In this document: positions 9,754 through 17,554 of the stretch, piece by piece
Layout: every line of letters starts with the position of its first letter
Numbering within the stretch: the first letter of the stretch is position 1
Origin: Lishizhenia tianjinensis
GTDB taxonomy: Bacteria; Bacteroidota; Bacteroidia; Flavobacteriales_D; Crocinitomicaceae
Assembly: GCA_943330745.2 (NCBI GenBank)
Contig: CALQIX020000021.1
Coordinates: 1 to 64,000 of the forward strand
Length of the DNA: 64,000 nucleotides
Reading direction: 5' to 3'
Made by a program: the position numbers and the translations under genes
The notes under the pieces: generated by a model
Told to the model about the DNA's origin: nothing
Seen by the model: the letters and a program-made list of their open reading frames with translations, nothing else
The model's database searches: none

Positions 9754-10416
9754 TTAAAATTTCAAATAGTTCATCAAAGCATCATAGCGCCACAAAACAT
9801 CATCTTCATGCATTCCTTTTTGAAATGTTGCTTTAATTTCAATTTCATATCGCTCAAAGGATCTAATTATACGCGTCAAATCTGATTGATTTATTTTTAA
9901 TGTAACTTCAATTCGCGTAGAATCCGTTGAACTAAAAATGTAAGAACTCAGAATTTTGGCATTTTCTCCTTCAACAATTCGAGCTATTTGCGCTAATGAA
10001 TAATCAATAGAATTCATCTCAAGAACAATAATTCCTCCAGGCTCTTTGATTCCTCCAGTTGATGCCAATGAATTAATCAAGACGTGAACACTTGTGCAGC
10101 CCAAATAGTTTTCTTGTTCATCCAAAATTGGCATGATGCTCAATTTGAATTCAGACATTCTATAAAGTACCTCATAAATATGTACATGGTCGAAAACGAA
10201 AGGTCTAGGTAGATGGTCAAATAAGGTGTCTAAAGTTTCCGAATCATCTAATCTATCTAATATATCTGCCTCTGATACAACGCCAACAAAGTTCCCGTTT
10301 TTTAAAACGGGCAAATGAGAAACTTTAAATTCATCCATCCAATTAATGGCTTTTTCTCCTGTATCAGTATGAACCAAAGGGGGAATTTCTTCCGTAATTA
10401 AATCAATTGCTCTCAT
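9754..10416 (-). CDS. CBS-domain protein
   Basis: 220 residues with two tandem CBS motifs in the N-terminal half: residues about 1-60 (AINWMDEFKVSHLPVLKNGNFVGVVSEADIL) and 65-125 (FDHVHIYEVLYRMSEFKLSIMPILDEQENYLG). The C-terminal half (from about residue 130) looks like an ACT-like fold (GGIIVLEMNSIDYSLAQIARIVE). CBS pairs bind adenine nucleotides, and with nadK next in the operon it may sense nucleotides for NAD metabolism, but that is inference. No TM segments or signal peptide. Confidence 0.85.
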   Translation of the reverse strand: MRAIDLITEEIPPLVHTDTGEKAINWMDEFKVSHLPVLKNGNFVGVVSEADILDRLDDSETLDTLFDHLPRPFVFDHVHIYEVLYRMSEFKLSIMPILDEQENYLGCTSVHVLINSLASTGGIKEPGGIIVLEMNSIDYSLAQIARIVEGENAKILSSYIFSSTDSTRIEVTLKINQSDLTRIIRSFERYEIEIKATFQKGMHEDDVLWRYDALMNYLKF

Positions 10417-10454
10417 AAATTGTGACCAAAGTACTAATTTATAAATGAAGTTTG

Positions 10455-10462
10455 TACTTTTG
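10455..10462 (+). promoter_or_regulatory. -7 box for pdxJ
   Basis: TACTTTTG matches TAnnTTTG and is 24 bases before the pdxJ ATG, in the 69-bp divergent gap with the CBS gene. No well-placed -33 element was found. Confidence 0.5.
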
Positions 10463-10485
10463 ATAGCGTAAAATTAACCTGAAAG

Positions 10486-11217
10486 ATGACAAAACTTAGT
10501 GTTAACATCAATAAAATAGCTACAATTAGAAATGCACGGGGTGGATTAACGCCAAATGTAATTCAAACTGCAATTGATTGTGAACGATTCGGTGCTCAGG
10601 GAATTACCGTACATCCTAGGCCAGATGAGAGACATATTACGCTAAGAGATGTATATGAGTTAAAAGATGTTGTTTCAACAGAATTTAATATTGAAGGATA
10701 TCCTGATGATCGATTTTTGAAAATAATTAAAGATCTTCGGCCAGAACAAGCCACATTGGTGCCGGATCCGCCTGGTGTACTAACATCTAATGCTGGATGG
10801 AATGTATTTGAAAATGAAAAATTTTTACAAAAGATTATTGCACAAATACAAGATTTAGGGGTGCGAACAGCATTATTTTTTGATACTGAAATTAAACAAC
10901 TTGAAAAAGTGAAAGAATTGGGTGCCGACCGAATAGAATTGTATTCGGGTCCCTATGCTGCAAATTATTCTATTCGTAAAGATTTGGCTGTTTATGATTA
11001 TGTAATTGCTGCCCAAGAAGCAAAGAAGTTAGGTTTAGGTGTGAATGCAGGGCACGATTTGAATTTGGATAATTTAGCATATTTAATAAAAAACATTCCA
11101 ATTATTGATGAAGTTTCCATTGGTCATGCGTTGATTTCGGATGCTCTTTATTTGGGATTGGAAAATACAATTCAGCGTTACCTATTGGAAATTGAAAAAG
11201 GTCTACTTAACTACTAA
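10486..11217 (+). CDS. pdxJ: Pyridoxine 5'-phosphate synthase
   Basis: Last step of the DXP-dependent vitamin B6 pathway: condenses 1-deoxyxylulose 5-phosphate with aminoacetone phosphate to pyridoxine 5'-phosphate. 243 residues, the normal size. The N terminus [18 protein letters not shown] matches the family start, with the substrate-binding HPRPDERHI at about residues 41-49, [25 protein letters not shown] and [13 protein letters not shown]. Cytoplasmic TIM barrel. Nine bases separate it from the next gene, a phosphohexomutase, so they are likely co-transcribed. Confidence 0.97.
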   Translation: MTKLSVNINKIATIRNARGGLTPNVIQTAIDCERFGAQGITVHPRPDERHITLRDVYELKDVVSTEFNIEGYPDDRFLKIIKDLRPEQATLVPDPPGVLTSNAGWNVFENEKFLQKIIAQIQDLGVRTALFFDTEIKQLEKVKELGADRIELYSGPYAANYSIRKDLAVYDYVIAAQEAKKLGLGVNAGHDLNLDNLAYLIKNIPIIDEVSIGHALISDALYLGLENTIQRYLLEIEKGLLNY

Positions 11218-11226
11218 ATAAAAAAA

Positions 11227-12639
11227 ATGGCGGAAAAGATTAAATTCGGAACAGATGGTTGGAGAGCAATAATTGCCCAAGATTTTACAGTTGAAAATGT
11301 GGCTCGCGTGGCTGAGGCTACCGGGGAATGGTTATTGAATCAATCGGTTGAACCTAAAATCACCATCGGGCATGATTGTCGATTTGCGGGTGAATTGTTC
11401 ATGGAAACTGCTGCAAAGGTATTTCTTTCACAAGGAATTAAAGTCTACATGAATCGAGGCTTTATTTCGACGCCAATGCTGTCATTAGGAACGAAAAATT
11501 ACGGATGTCGAATTGGGATTATTATTACTGCTAGTCATAATCCGCCATCGTATAACGGCTATAAAATTAAAGCAGATTTTGGTGGGCCACTACAACCTGA
11601 GTATATTCAGGAGATTGAAGATGTAATTCCAGATTTTTCAACAGTTTCCTATCATCAAATTGATTTAAAAGTGGAGGAAGCAGCTGGACATCTTGAGGTT
11701 ATCGATCTGGAAACAATGTATATAAATCATGTGAAAGCTAATTTTGACTTGCATGCCATTCGTCATTCGGGATTGAAGTTAGTATATGATGCCATGTATG
11801 GGGCTGGCCAAACCGTAATTAAAAAAATCTTGCCAGAGGTTGAGTTACTTCATTGCGACTATAATCCATCTTTTAAAGGTCAGGCTCCTGAACCAATTGC
11901 AAAAAATTTAAAAGAGCTAGAAGAATTAATCAAAGCGAAAGGTAATGTGGATTGTGCTTTGGCTACTGACGGAGATGCTGATAGAATTGGATTGTTTAAT
12001 GGAAAAGGGGAGTTCATAGATTCACACCATATAATTTTATTATTGATTCATTACCTAGTTAAATACAAGCATTTAAAAGGAATTGTTGCGACGGCATTTA
12101 GTGTAACTCCACGGGTAGATAGAATGTGTGAAATTTATAATTTGGAACAACGCATTACAAAAATAGGCTTCAAAGAAATCGCTTCAATTATGGTGAAAGA
12201 AGATGTTCTTTTAGGCGGAGAAGAATCAGGAGGAATTGCAGTTAAAGGACATATTCCTGAAAGAGATGGTATTTGGATGGGGTTAATTATTTGGGAATTC
12301 ATGGCGAAATCAGGTAAATCCCTTGATGAGTTAATTGCAGAAGTGTATGAATTAGTGGGTGAATTTAAATTCGAACGAAATGATTTGCATATAACGGAAG
12401 AATTGAAGAGTAAAATCATTGAAAATTGCACTCAAAATAAATACACCCGTTTTGGGGAATATCAAGTGAAAGAACTTCAGACAACAGATGGTTTTAAGTA
12501 CTTTTTTGATGACCAACGTTGGCTCATGATTCGTCCTTCAGGTACAGAGCCTGTTTTGCGAAATTATGCAGAAGCACCAACATTGGAGGAGGTGCGAAAA
12601 ATTTTAAAGATGTGTGAAGAAACTATTACTCAAATTTAA
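11227..12639 (+). CDS. Phosphoglucomutase/phosphomannomutase family protein
   Basis: 470-residue alpha-D-phosphohexomutase. It has GTDGWRAI at the start, the active-site loop ITASHNPPSYNGYK (phosphoserine in SHN, about residue 104), the Mg-binding DGDADRIG, the sugar-specificity loop GGEESGG, and the phosphate-binding RPSGTEPVLR at the C terminus. It interconverts hexose 1- and 6-phosphates; glucose versus mannose specificity cannot be decided. It lies 9 bases after pdxJ. A second, distinct mutase (GlmM) is encoded 300 bp away on the other strand, so this one is not the glucosamine enzyme. Confidence 0.9.
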   Translation: MAEKIKFGTDGWRAIIAQDFTVENVARVAEATGEWLLNQSVEPKITIGHDCRFAGELFMETAAKVFLSQGIKVYMNRGFISTPMLSLGTKNYGCRIGIIITASHNPPSYNGYKIKADFGGPLQPEYIQEIEDVIPDFSTVSYHQIDLKVEEAAGHLEVIDLETMYINHVKANFDLHAIRHSGLKLVYDAMYGAGQTVIKKILPEVELLHCDYNPSFKGQAPEPIAKNLKELEELIKAKGNVDCALATDGDADRIGLFNGKGEFIDSHHIILLLIHYLVKYKHLKGIVATAFSVTPRVDRMCEIYNLEQRITKIGFKEIASIMVKEDVLLGGEESGGIAVKGHIPERDGIWMGLIIWEFMAKSGKSLDELIAEVYELVGEFKFERNDLHITEELKSKIIENCTQNKYTRFGEYQVKELQTTDGFKYFFDDQRWLMIRPSGTEPVLRNYAEAPTLEEVRKILKMCEETITQI

Positions 12640-12689
12640 TCGTCTTATACTTGGATTAGTAAAAAAAACTACATATTTGTAGGGTAAAA

Positions 12690-12950
12690 ATGGAGTATAT
12701 GTCTAATGATCAAAACAATGAGATTTATTCAAAGGCTGTAAGAGCAGGAAAACGCACTTATTTTTTTGATGTCAAATCAACCAAAAGCAATGATCTTTAC
12801 ATTACAGTTACTGAAAGCAAAAAGGTAACAAGTGAAGATGGTTATGAAAATTACCAAAAGCATAAAATATTTCTGTACAAGGAAGATTTTGAAAAATTTA
12901 AGGAAGGATTAGAAGATGTCCTTCTAAAAATCGACGAGTTAAAAGGGTAA
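12690..12950 (+). CDS. PUR-like DNA/RNA-binding protein (DUF3276)
   Basis: 86 residues of the Bacteroidetes/spirochaete PUR-alpha-like family. The RAGKRTYFFDVKSTKSNDLYITVTESKK core and KHKIFLYKEDFEKF are the conserved beta-sheet/helix elements that bind single-stranded nucleic acid. It lies 50 bp after the phosphohexomutase gene. A second ATG in frame (12702) could be the start and would remove four residues. Just upstream is a small CTACA-TATT-TGTAG inverted repeat (12669-12682) that could be a regulatory site. Cytoplasmic. The 3' end is one base from the convergent GlmM gene. Confidence 0.88.
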   Translation: MEYMSNDQNNEIYSKAVRAGKRTYFFDVKSTKSNDLYITVTESKKVTSEDGYENYQKHKIFLYKEDFEKFKEGLEDVLLKIDELKG

Positions 12951-12951
12951 T

Positions 12952-14340
12952 CTAACCTATTAGATTTTTTATTTCTTCAATAATTTTGGAGGCTAGTTGA
13001 TTTGCCTTCTCTTCGTTTTCGCTTTCTGAGTAGATTCGTATAATTGGTTCGGTATTACTTTTACGCAAATGCACCCATTCTTGGTTAAAATATATTTTAA
13101 CACCGTCAAGCGTATCAACCTCAAATTCCTTGTATTTATTACTCATTTCAACAAGAATTTTATCCACATCGATGGAAGGAGTCAATTCTATTTTGTTTTT
13201 TGAGATGTTATATTTCGGATAGGAATTTCTCAACTCACTAACAGAACATTTTTTTTCAGCTAAATGACTTAAGAATAGTGCTATTCCAACTAAAGCATCA
13301 CGACCATAATGCAATTCGGGATAAATAATTCCACCGTTTCCTTCACCACCGATGACAGCATTTGTTTCTTTCATTTTGACCACAACATTCACTTCGCCAA
13401 CAGCAGAGGCAGCATAGGATTGCCCCCATTTTTCTGTGACATCTCTCAATGCGCGGGTTGAGGACATGTTGGATACGGTATTTCCTGGGGTATGTTTTAA
13501 CACGTAATCACCAACCGCAACCAAGGTGTACTCTTCACCAAACATACTTCCATCCTCACATACCAATGCTAATCTATCAACATCTGGATCTATCGAAATA
13601 CCAAGGTCTGCGCGATTTAATTGAACTGCATTTGAAAGCTCTGTTAAATGTTCAGGTAATGGTTCTGGATTGTGCGGGAAATGACCTGTTGGTTCACAAT
13701 ATAATTCGGTTATGGTAGTAACACCAAGTGCTTTTAATAGTGCTGGAATAAAAATCCCTCCGGTAGAATTCACTGCGTCGACAACTATTGAGAAATTTGC
13801 ATTCGCAATTGCTTTTCTATTAACAAGTGGTAAATTCAGAATTAAGTCAATGTGTTTTTGCAAATAAGAATCATCTTTTCTCCAAGTACCAATTGAGTCA
13901 ACATCAGCAAAAAGGAAATCTTCTTTTTCAGCAATCTCAAGTAATGTTTCTCCTTCTTGACCGGATATAAATTCACCTTTCTCATTCAATAATTTCAACG
14001 CATTCCATTGTTTTGGATTGTGACTTGCTGTTAGGATTATTCCTCCTTGTGCGTTTTCAATGGGAACTGCAATTTCAACTGTTGGCGTTGTTGAAAGACC
14101 TAAATCTATAACATCAATTCCTAATCCGCATAAAGTGGAACAAACTAATTGGTTAATCATATCGCCAGATAATCGAGCATCTCTTCCAATAACTACACGC
14201 AATTTTTTATCCGGAGATTTAGATTTTAACCAAGTTCCATATGCCGCTGCAAATTTAACGGCATCAACGGGAGTTAGGCCTTCACCGGGCGCTCCTCCAA
14301 TAGTACCTCTGATTCCGGAGATAGATTTTATTAAAGTCAT
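12952..14340 (-). CDS. glmM: Phosphoglucosamine mutase
   Basis: Converts glucosamine-6-phosphate to glucosamine-1-phosphate for peptidoglycan and LPS. 462 residues with all four hexomutase domains: N-terminal SISGIRGTIGG, active-site LTASHNPKQWNALK near residue 105, Mg-loop DPDVDRLAL, GGEGNGGI, and phosphate loop RKSNTEPIIR. The IGGEGNGGIIYP loop and the overall sequence fit the Bacteroidetes/archaeal GlmM-like branch. It follows ribH after 5 bases in a three-gene minus-strand run (TPR protein, ribH, glmM). Assignment as GlmM rather than a generic PGM/PMM is likely but rests on family similarity. Confidence 0.85.
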   Translation of the reverse strand: MTLIKSISGIRGTIGGAPGEGLTPVDAVKFAAAYGTWLKSKSPDKKLRVVIGRDARLSGDMINQLVCSTLCGLGIDVIDLGLSTTPTVEIAVPIENAQGGIILTASHNPKQWNALKLLNEKGEFISGQEGETLLEIAEKEDFLFADVDSIGTWRKDDSYLQKHIDLILNLPLVNRKAIANANFSIVVDAVNSTGGIFIPALLKALGVTTITELYCEPTGHFPHNPEPLPEHLTELSNAVQLNRADLGISIDPDVDRLALVCEDGSMFGEEYTLVAVGDYVLKHTPGNTVSNMSSTRALRDVTEKWGQSYAASAVGEVNVVVKMKETNAVIGGEGNGGIIYPELHYGRDALVGIALFLSHLAEKKCSVSELRNSYPKYNISKNKIELTPSIDVDKILVEMSNKYKEFEVDTLDGVKIYFNQEWVHLRKSNTEPIIRIYSESENEEKANQLASKIIEEIKNLIG

Positions 14341-14346
14341 TGTAGT

Positions 14347-14841
14347 TTAGTTAGCTAGTTTTTTATGTAGATCAATCATTTTTAAACAAGCGATTGCACA
14401 TTCAATGCCTTTGTTGCCGTGTTTACCACCGGAACGATCGATTGATTGCTGTATGTTCAAGTCCGTTAAAACACAAAAAGAAATGTGCTTATTGTATTTT
14501 AAACTAACGTCCATAATTCCTTTAGTGGCGCCATCACAAACAAAATCAAAATGCCTTGTTTCTCCTTGAATAACCACACCGATTGCAATTACAGCATCGA
14601 TTGTAGTGGTTTCAAATAATTGCTGTGCGCCTAATGCTAATTCGAAGGTTCCGGGCACAAATATTTTTGTAATGTTGTTTTCAGTAACACCTGCTTCTTG
14701 CAATGCTTGTTCGGCACCCTTTAACAGGTTTAGTGTTATTTCAGAATTCCACTCAGAAACTACAATTCCAATCTTGAAATCTGATCCGTTGGGAACTTCT
14801 GTAGGATTAAAATAGGAGAGATTGCGATTAATAGTAGCCAT
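14347..14841 (-). CDS. ribH: 6,7-dimethyl-8-ribityllumazine synthase
   Basis: Penultimate riboflavin step, joining the pyrimidine and DHBP into lumazine. 164 residues with VVSEWNSEIT (start of the substrate pocket), VPGTFELALGAQQL, AVIAIGVVIQGETRHFDFVCDGATKGIMDVSL (the most conserved stretch, with the catalytic His in HFD), and the C-terminal SGGKHGNKG loop. A cytoplasmic enzyme that assembles as pentamers or 60-mer shells in this family. It lies 7 bases after the TPR gene and just before glmM, in one operon. Confidence 0.97.
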   Translation of the reverse strand: MATINRNLSYFNPTEVPNGSDFKIGIVVSEWNSEITLNLLKGAEQALQEAGVTENNITKIFVPGTFELALGAQQLFETTTIDAVIAIGVVIQGETRHFDFVCDGATKGIMDVSLKYNKHISFCVLTDLNIQQSIDRSGGKHGNKGIECAIACLKMIDLHKKLAN

Positions 14842-14848
14842 GAAGTTG

Positions 14849-15490
14849 TTATTTCACAACTTTTCCCGAAGCTCTTGCAATATATTTATCAATTGTTTTT
14901 TGATTTGCATAAGCTGGATACTCATCTCTAATTTTTGTATAATGTTCTGTTGCTTTCTTAAAATCGTTAATTTTTTCAGCATGAAGACCTGCTTTAAACA
15001 AATACATCGGAGTAGTATAATCGTTAATATTCGTTTCTGAAGCTTCTAGATATGTTTCAATGGCTTTTTTATAATCCTTCATTTCAGATTGACAATCGCC
15101 ACTTAACCCTAGTCGCATAGCAGATAAAAAAGTATCATCTAATTTTACTTCGTCAAGTTCTTTCAATGCTTTTTTGAATTCACCTTTTGCCATAAACTGA
15201 CGTGCTAAGACAAATTGAGCCAACTCTCCACCAATATAGCCATCATATTTCTTTTTGGCTTTAGTTAATTCTGTTATTGCCAAATTTGTAGAATCCTTTT
15301 CAGCGTAATTTAAACCTTTCCAATATGCATTTTTAGATTCATTGTTCTTAGCCTTCCAAATAAATTGGTAATAGGCCAGAGCCCCCAACATTATAATTAA
15401 TAAACCACCAAAAATAAGTGTGCCAAATTTAAAACGTGAATCGTTCTTAAACTTGTTTTTAATCGTATCTAATGATAAATTTTCTAGCAT
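14849..15490 (-). CDS. TPR membrane-anchored protein (YfgM-like)
   Basis: 213 residues from the ATG at 15490; a TTG 15 bases earlier gives five extra residues but starts nearer the promoter, so the ATG is preferred. Order: short cytoplasmic part (SLDTIKNKFKNDSRFKFG), one TM helix (TLIFGGLLIIMLGALAYYQFIW), then periplasmic tetratricopeptide repeats (AYWKGLNYAEKDSTNLAITELTKAKKKY; AMRLGLSGDCQSEMKDYKKAIETYLEA; AGLHAEKINDFKKATEHYTKI). The layout is like YfgM, a chaperone-network protein at the Sec translocon, but the function here is inferred. First gene of the operon with ribH and glmM. Confidence 0.82.
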   Translation of the reverse strand: MLENLSLDTIKNKFKNDSRFKFGTLIFGGLLIIMLGALAYYQFIWKAKNNESKNAYWKGLNYAEKDSTNLAITELTKAKKKYDGYIGGELAQFVLARQFMAKGEFKKALKELDEVKLDDTFLSAMRLGLSGDCQSEMKDYKKAIETYLEASETNINDYTTPMYLFKAGLHAEKINDFKKATEHYTKIRDEYPAYANQKTIDKYIARASGKVVK

Positions 15491-15510
15491 AATTGTATAA
15501 TTCAAGGGTG

Positions 15511-15518
15511 CAAAAATA
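15511..15518 (-). promoter_or_regulatory. -7 box for TPR-ribH-glmM operon
   Basis: TATTTTTG on the minus strand matches TAnnTTTG and is 20 bases before the ATG at 15490. It supports that ATG over the TTG at 15505. Confidence 0.45.
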
Positions 15519-15615
15519 GAAATAAAAAATCAAATTTCTTGTTTTTCAGGTGAATAATTTGAATGACAATCATGCAAATGGAATTTTACCCTTTAAAATA
15601 TTGATTTTTTACCAT

Positions 15616-15663
15616 TTTGCCCTACTGAACTTCTCTACCTTTGAGGCATTTCTTTTATCTTTG
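15616..15663 (+). promoter_or_regulatory. Tandem promoter boxes for gltX
   Basis: Two exact TAnnTTTG boxes, TACCTTTG (15636-15643) and TATCTTTG (15656-15663), precede gltX. TTTG at 15616-15619 lies 16 bases before the first box, close to the -33/-7 spacing of Bacteroidetes promoters. The first box would give a leader of about 28 bases; the second would start almost at the ATG. Confidence 0.55.
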
Positions 15664-15677
15664 CAAAAAATAAAATC

Positions 15678-17198
15678 ATGTCCAAACCTGTTCGCGTTCG
15701 ATTTGCACCTTCACCAACTGGCCCTCTCCACATGGGAGGAGTTAGAACGGCATTATACAATTATTTATTTGCCAAGAAAAATAATGGGACATTCATTATT
15801 CGAATAGAGGATACGGATCAAACTCGATTTGTTCCCGGAGCGCAAGATTATATTATGGAATCGATGAAATGGTGTGGAATTATGCCAACCGAAGGGCCTG
15901 GAATTGGCGGAGATTTTGGTCCGTATGTTCAATCAGAACGGAAAGAACTTTACAAGCCCTTTGCAGAACAATTGGTAAAAGATGAGAAAGCCTATTATGC
16001 CTTCGATTCAGCTACTGAATTAGAAAATGTGAGGGAGCAAGCAAAACAAATGGGAATGCCAAATTGGCAATACAACAGCATTACGCGTTCCTCGTTGAGA
16101 AATTCATTAACCTTACCAGCAGATGAAGTACAGCGATTATTGGATTCCAATGAACCATACGTTATTCGAATGAAAATGCCCCGAAACAGAGATGTTCGTT
16201 TAAATGATATTATCAGGGGTTGGGTTGTTGTGAATACGAATAACCTAGATGATAAAGTATTGTTCAAAAGTGATGGTATGCCGACCTACCATTTGGCAAA
16301 TGTGGTGGACGATTATTTAATGAAAATTAGCCACGTTATTCGTGGGGAGGAGTGGCTTCCGTCTGCGCCATTGCACTATTTATTGTACGAAGCATTTGGT
16401 TGGGATTGCCCTGAATTTGCTCATTTGCCACTTTTATTGCGACCAGATGGGAATGGTAAATTATCCAAACGCGATGGTGATCGTCTTGGCTTTCCAGTTT
16501 TTCCGATAGATTGGCATACGTCAGAAGGAGAATTTTACTCAGGTTATCGCGAGAAAGGATATCATCCTGCAGCATTTATAAATATGTTGGCATTCCTTGG
16601 ATGGAATCCAGGAACAACGCAAGAAATTTTTAGTTTGGAACAATTAACCGAAGCATTTTCATTGGATAGAGTTTCCAAGGCAGGCGCTAAATTTGATGCA
16701 GATAAAACAAAATGGTTTCAACAACACTACCTTAGAACAACGCCGGATATTGAATTAGCGATGGAATTACAGGGATTAACTTCAAAGGAATTTCCGGTAG
16801 AGAGGTTAAGTGAAATTTGTCGATTAATGAAAGAAAGAGCAACGTTTGTATCGGATATTTTAACGGAAGGAAATTATTTATTGGAACAACCCAAAGTATA
16901 TGACGCCGAAATTATATCGAAAAAATGGAAATCCGAGACAACTGAATACATGAAAGATTGGTTGATTGAAATTGAGAAGCTACAAGATTTTACAGCACAT
17001 AATATTGAAACGGCATTTAAAGAATTCCTAGCCTCTAAAAGTGTTGGTATTGGTGCTGTTTTATTGCCTTTCCGTTTATTGGTTACAGGAGTTGGAATGG
17101 GGCCAGGCATGTTCGAAATCGCATCATTTCTAGGAAAAGAGGAAGTGATTGGACGAATGAATTTAGGTTTGAACTATATCGAATCTTTGGTGAAATGA
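15678..17198 (+). CDS. gltX: Glutamyl-tRNA synthetase
   Basis: Charges tRNA-Glu with glutamate. 506 residues. The class I HIGH motif reads HMGG at residues 18-21 inside APSPTGPLHMGGVRTALYN, and the KMSKS loop reads KLSKR near residue 260 (GNGKLSKRDG). Between them are FIIRIEDTDQTR and the substrate pocket motif GMPTYHLANVVDDYLM. The C-terminal helical anticodon-binding domain is present (LLPFRLLVTGVGMGPGMFEI). ATG chosen because VRVRFAPSPTG is the family start. The next gene, folB, overlaps by 4 bp (ATGA), so the two are coupled. Confidence 0.97.
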   Translation: MSKPVRVRFAPSPTGPLHMGGVRTALYNYLFAKKNNGTFIIRIEDTDQTRFVPGAQDYIMESMKWCGIMPTEGPGIGGDFGPYVQSERKELYKPFAEQLVKDEKAYYAFDSATELENVREQAKQMGMPNWQYNSITRSSLRNSLTLPADEVQRLLDSNEPYVIRMKMPRNRDVRLNDIIRGWVVVNTNNLDDKVLFKSDGMPTYHLANVVDDYLMKISHVIRGEEWLPSAPLHYLLYEAFGWDCPEFAHLPLLLRPDGNGKLSKRDGDRLGFPVFPIDWHTSEGEFYSGYREKGYHPAAFINMLAFLGWNPGTTQEIFSLEQLTEAFSLDRVSKAGAKFDADKTKWFQQHYLRTTPDIELAMELQGLTSKEFPVERLSEICRLMKERATFVSDILTEGNYLLEQPKVYDAEIISKKWKSETTEYMKDWLIEIEKLQDFTAHNIETAFKEFLASKSVGIGAVLLPFRLLVTGVGMGPGMFEIASFLGKEEVIGRMNLGLNYIESLVK

Positions 17199-17554
17199 AA
17201 CAACTCATTTATGTTACAGGAATAAAAACCTATTCATTTCACGGTTGTTTAGCAGAAGAATCTAAAATTGGCGGGCATTATCAAGTGGATATTAAATTAG
17301 AAACTGATTTTACTCAAGCAGCATGTCACGATGATTTAATAGAGACTATAGATTATGTCATTGTAAATCAAATTGTTGAATCGGAGATGGCAATTCCTTC
17401 TAAACTAATCGAACATGTAGGTTTGCGTATTTACAATACAATTAAATCAACATTTGTTACATGTCTTAAATTAGAAGTGTTGATTAGAAAAATTTCACCA
17501 CCAATCAATGGCGACGTAGATGAGGTTGCAATTGCTCTTTCAGATTTTAATTAA
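17195..17554 (+). CDS. folB: Dihydroneopterin aldolase
   Basis: Folate pathway enzyme that cleaves 7,8-dihydroneopterin to 6-hydroxymethyl-dihydropterin and glycolaldehyde. 119 residues, normal size. It has TGIKTYSFHGCLAEESKIGGHYQVDIKLETD at the start (the YxFHG substrate loop), IDYVIVNQIV, KLIEHVGLRI with the conserved Glu-His, and the RKISPPINGDVDEVAI C-terminal strand. Octameric cytoplasmic enzyme in this family. The start overlaps the gltX stop (ATGA). Its stop shares TTAA with the stop of the convergent helicase gene (4-bp tail-to-tail overlap). Confidence 0.93.
   Translation: MKQLIYVTGIKTYSFHGCLAEESKIGGHYQVDIKLETDFTQAACHDDLIETIDYVIVNQIVESEMAIPSKLIEHVGLRIYNTIKSTFVTCLKLEVLIRKISPPINGDVDEVAIALSDFN

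Noticed and set aside
12135-12431. Minus-strand ORF of 98 residues
   Set aside because: Antisense shadow of the phosphohexomutase gene, with no start signal or family resemblance.
12690-12701. Removing four residues from the DUF3276 protein
   Set aside because: Both ATGs are possible, but the first gives a normal family N-terminal length, so it was kept.
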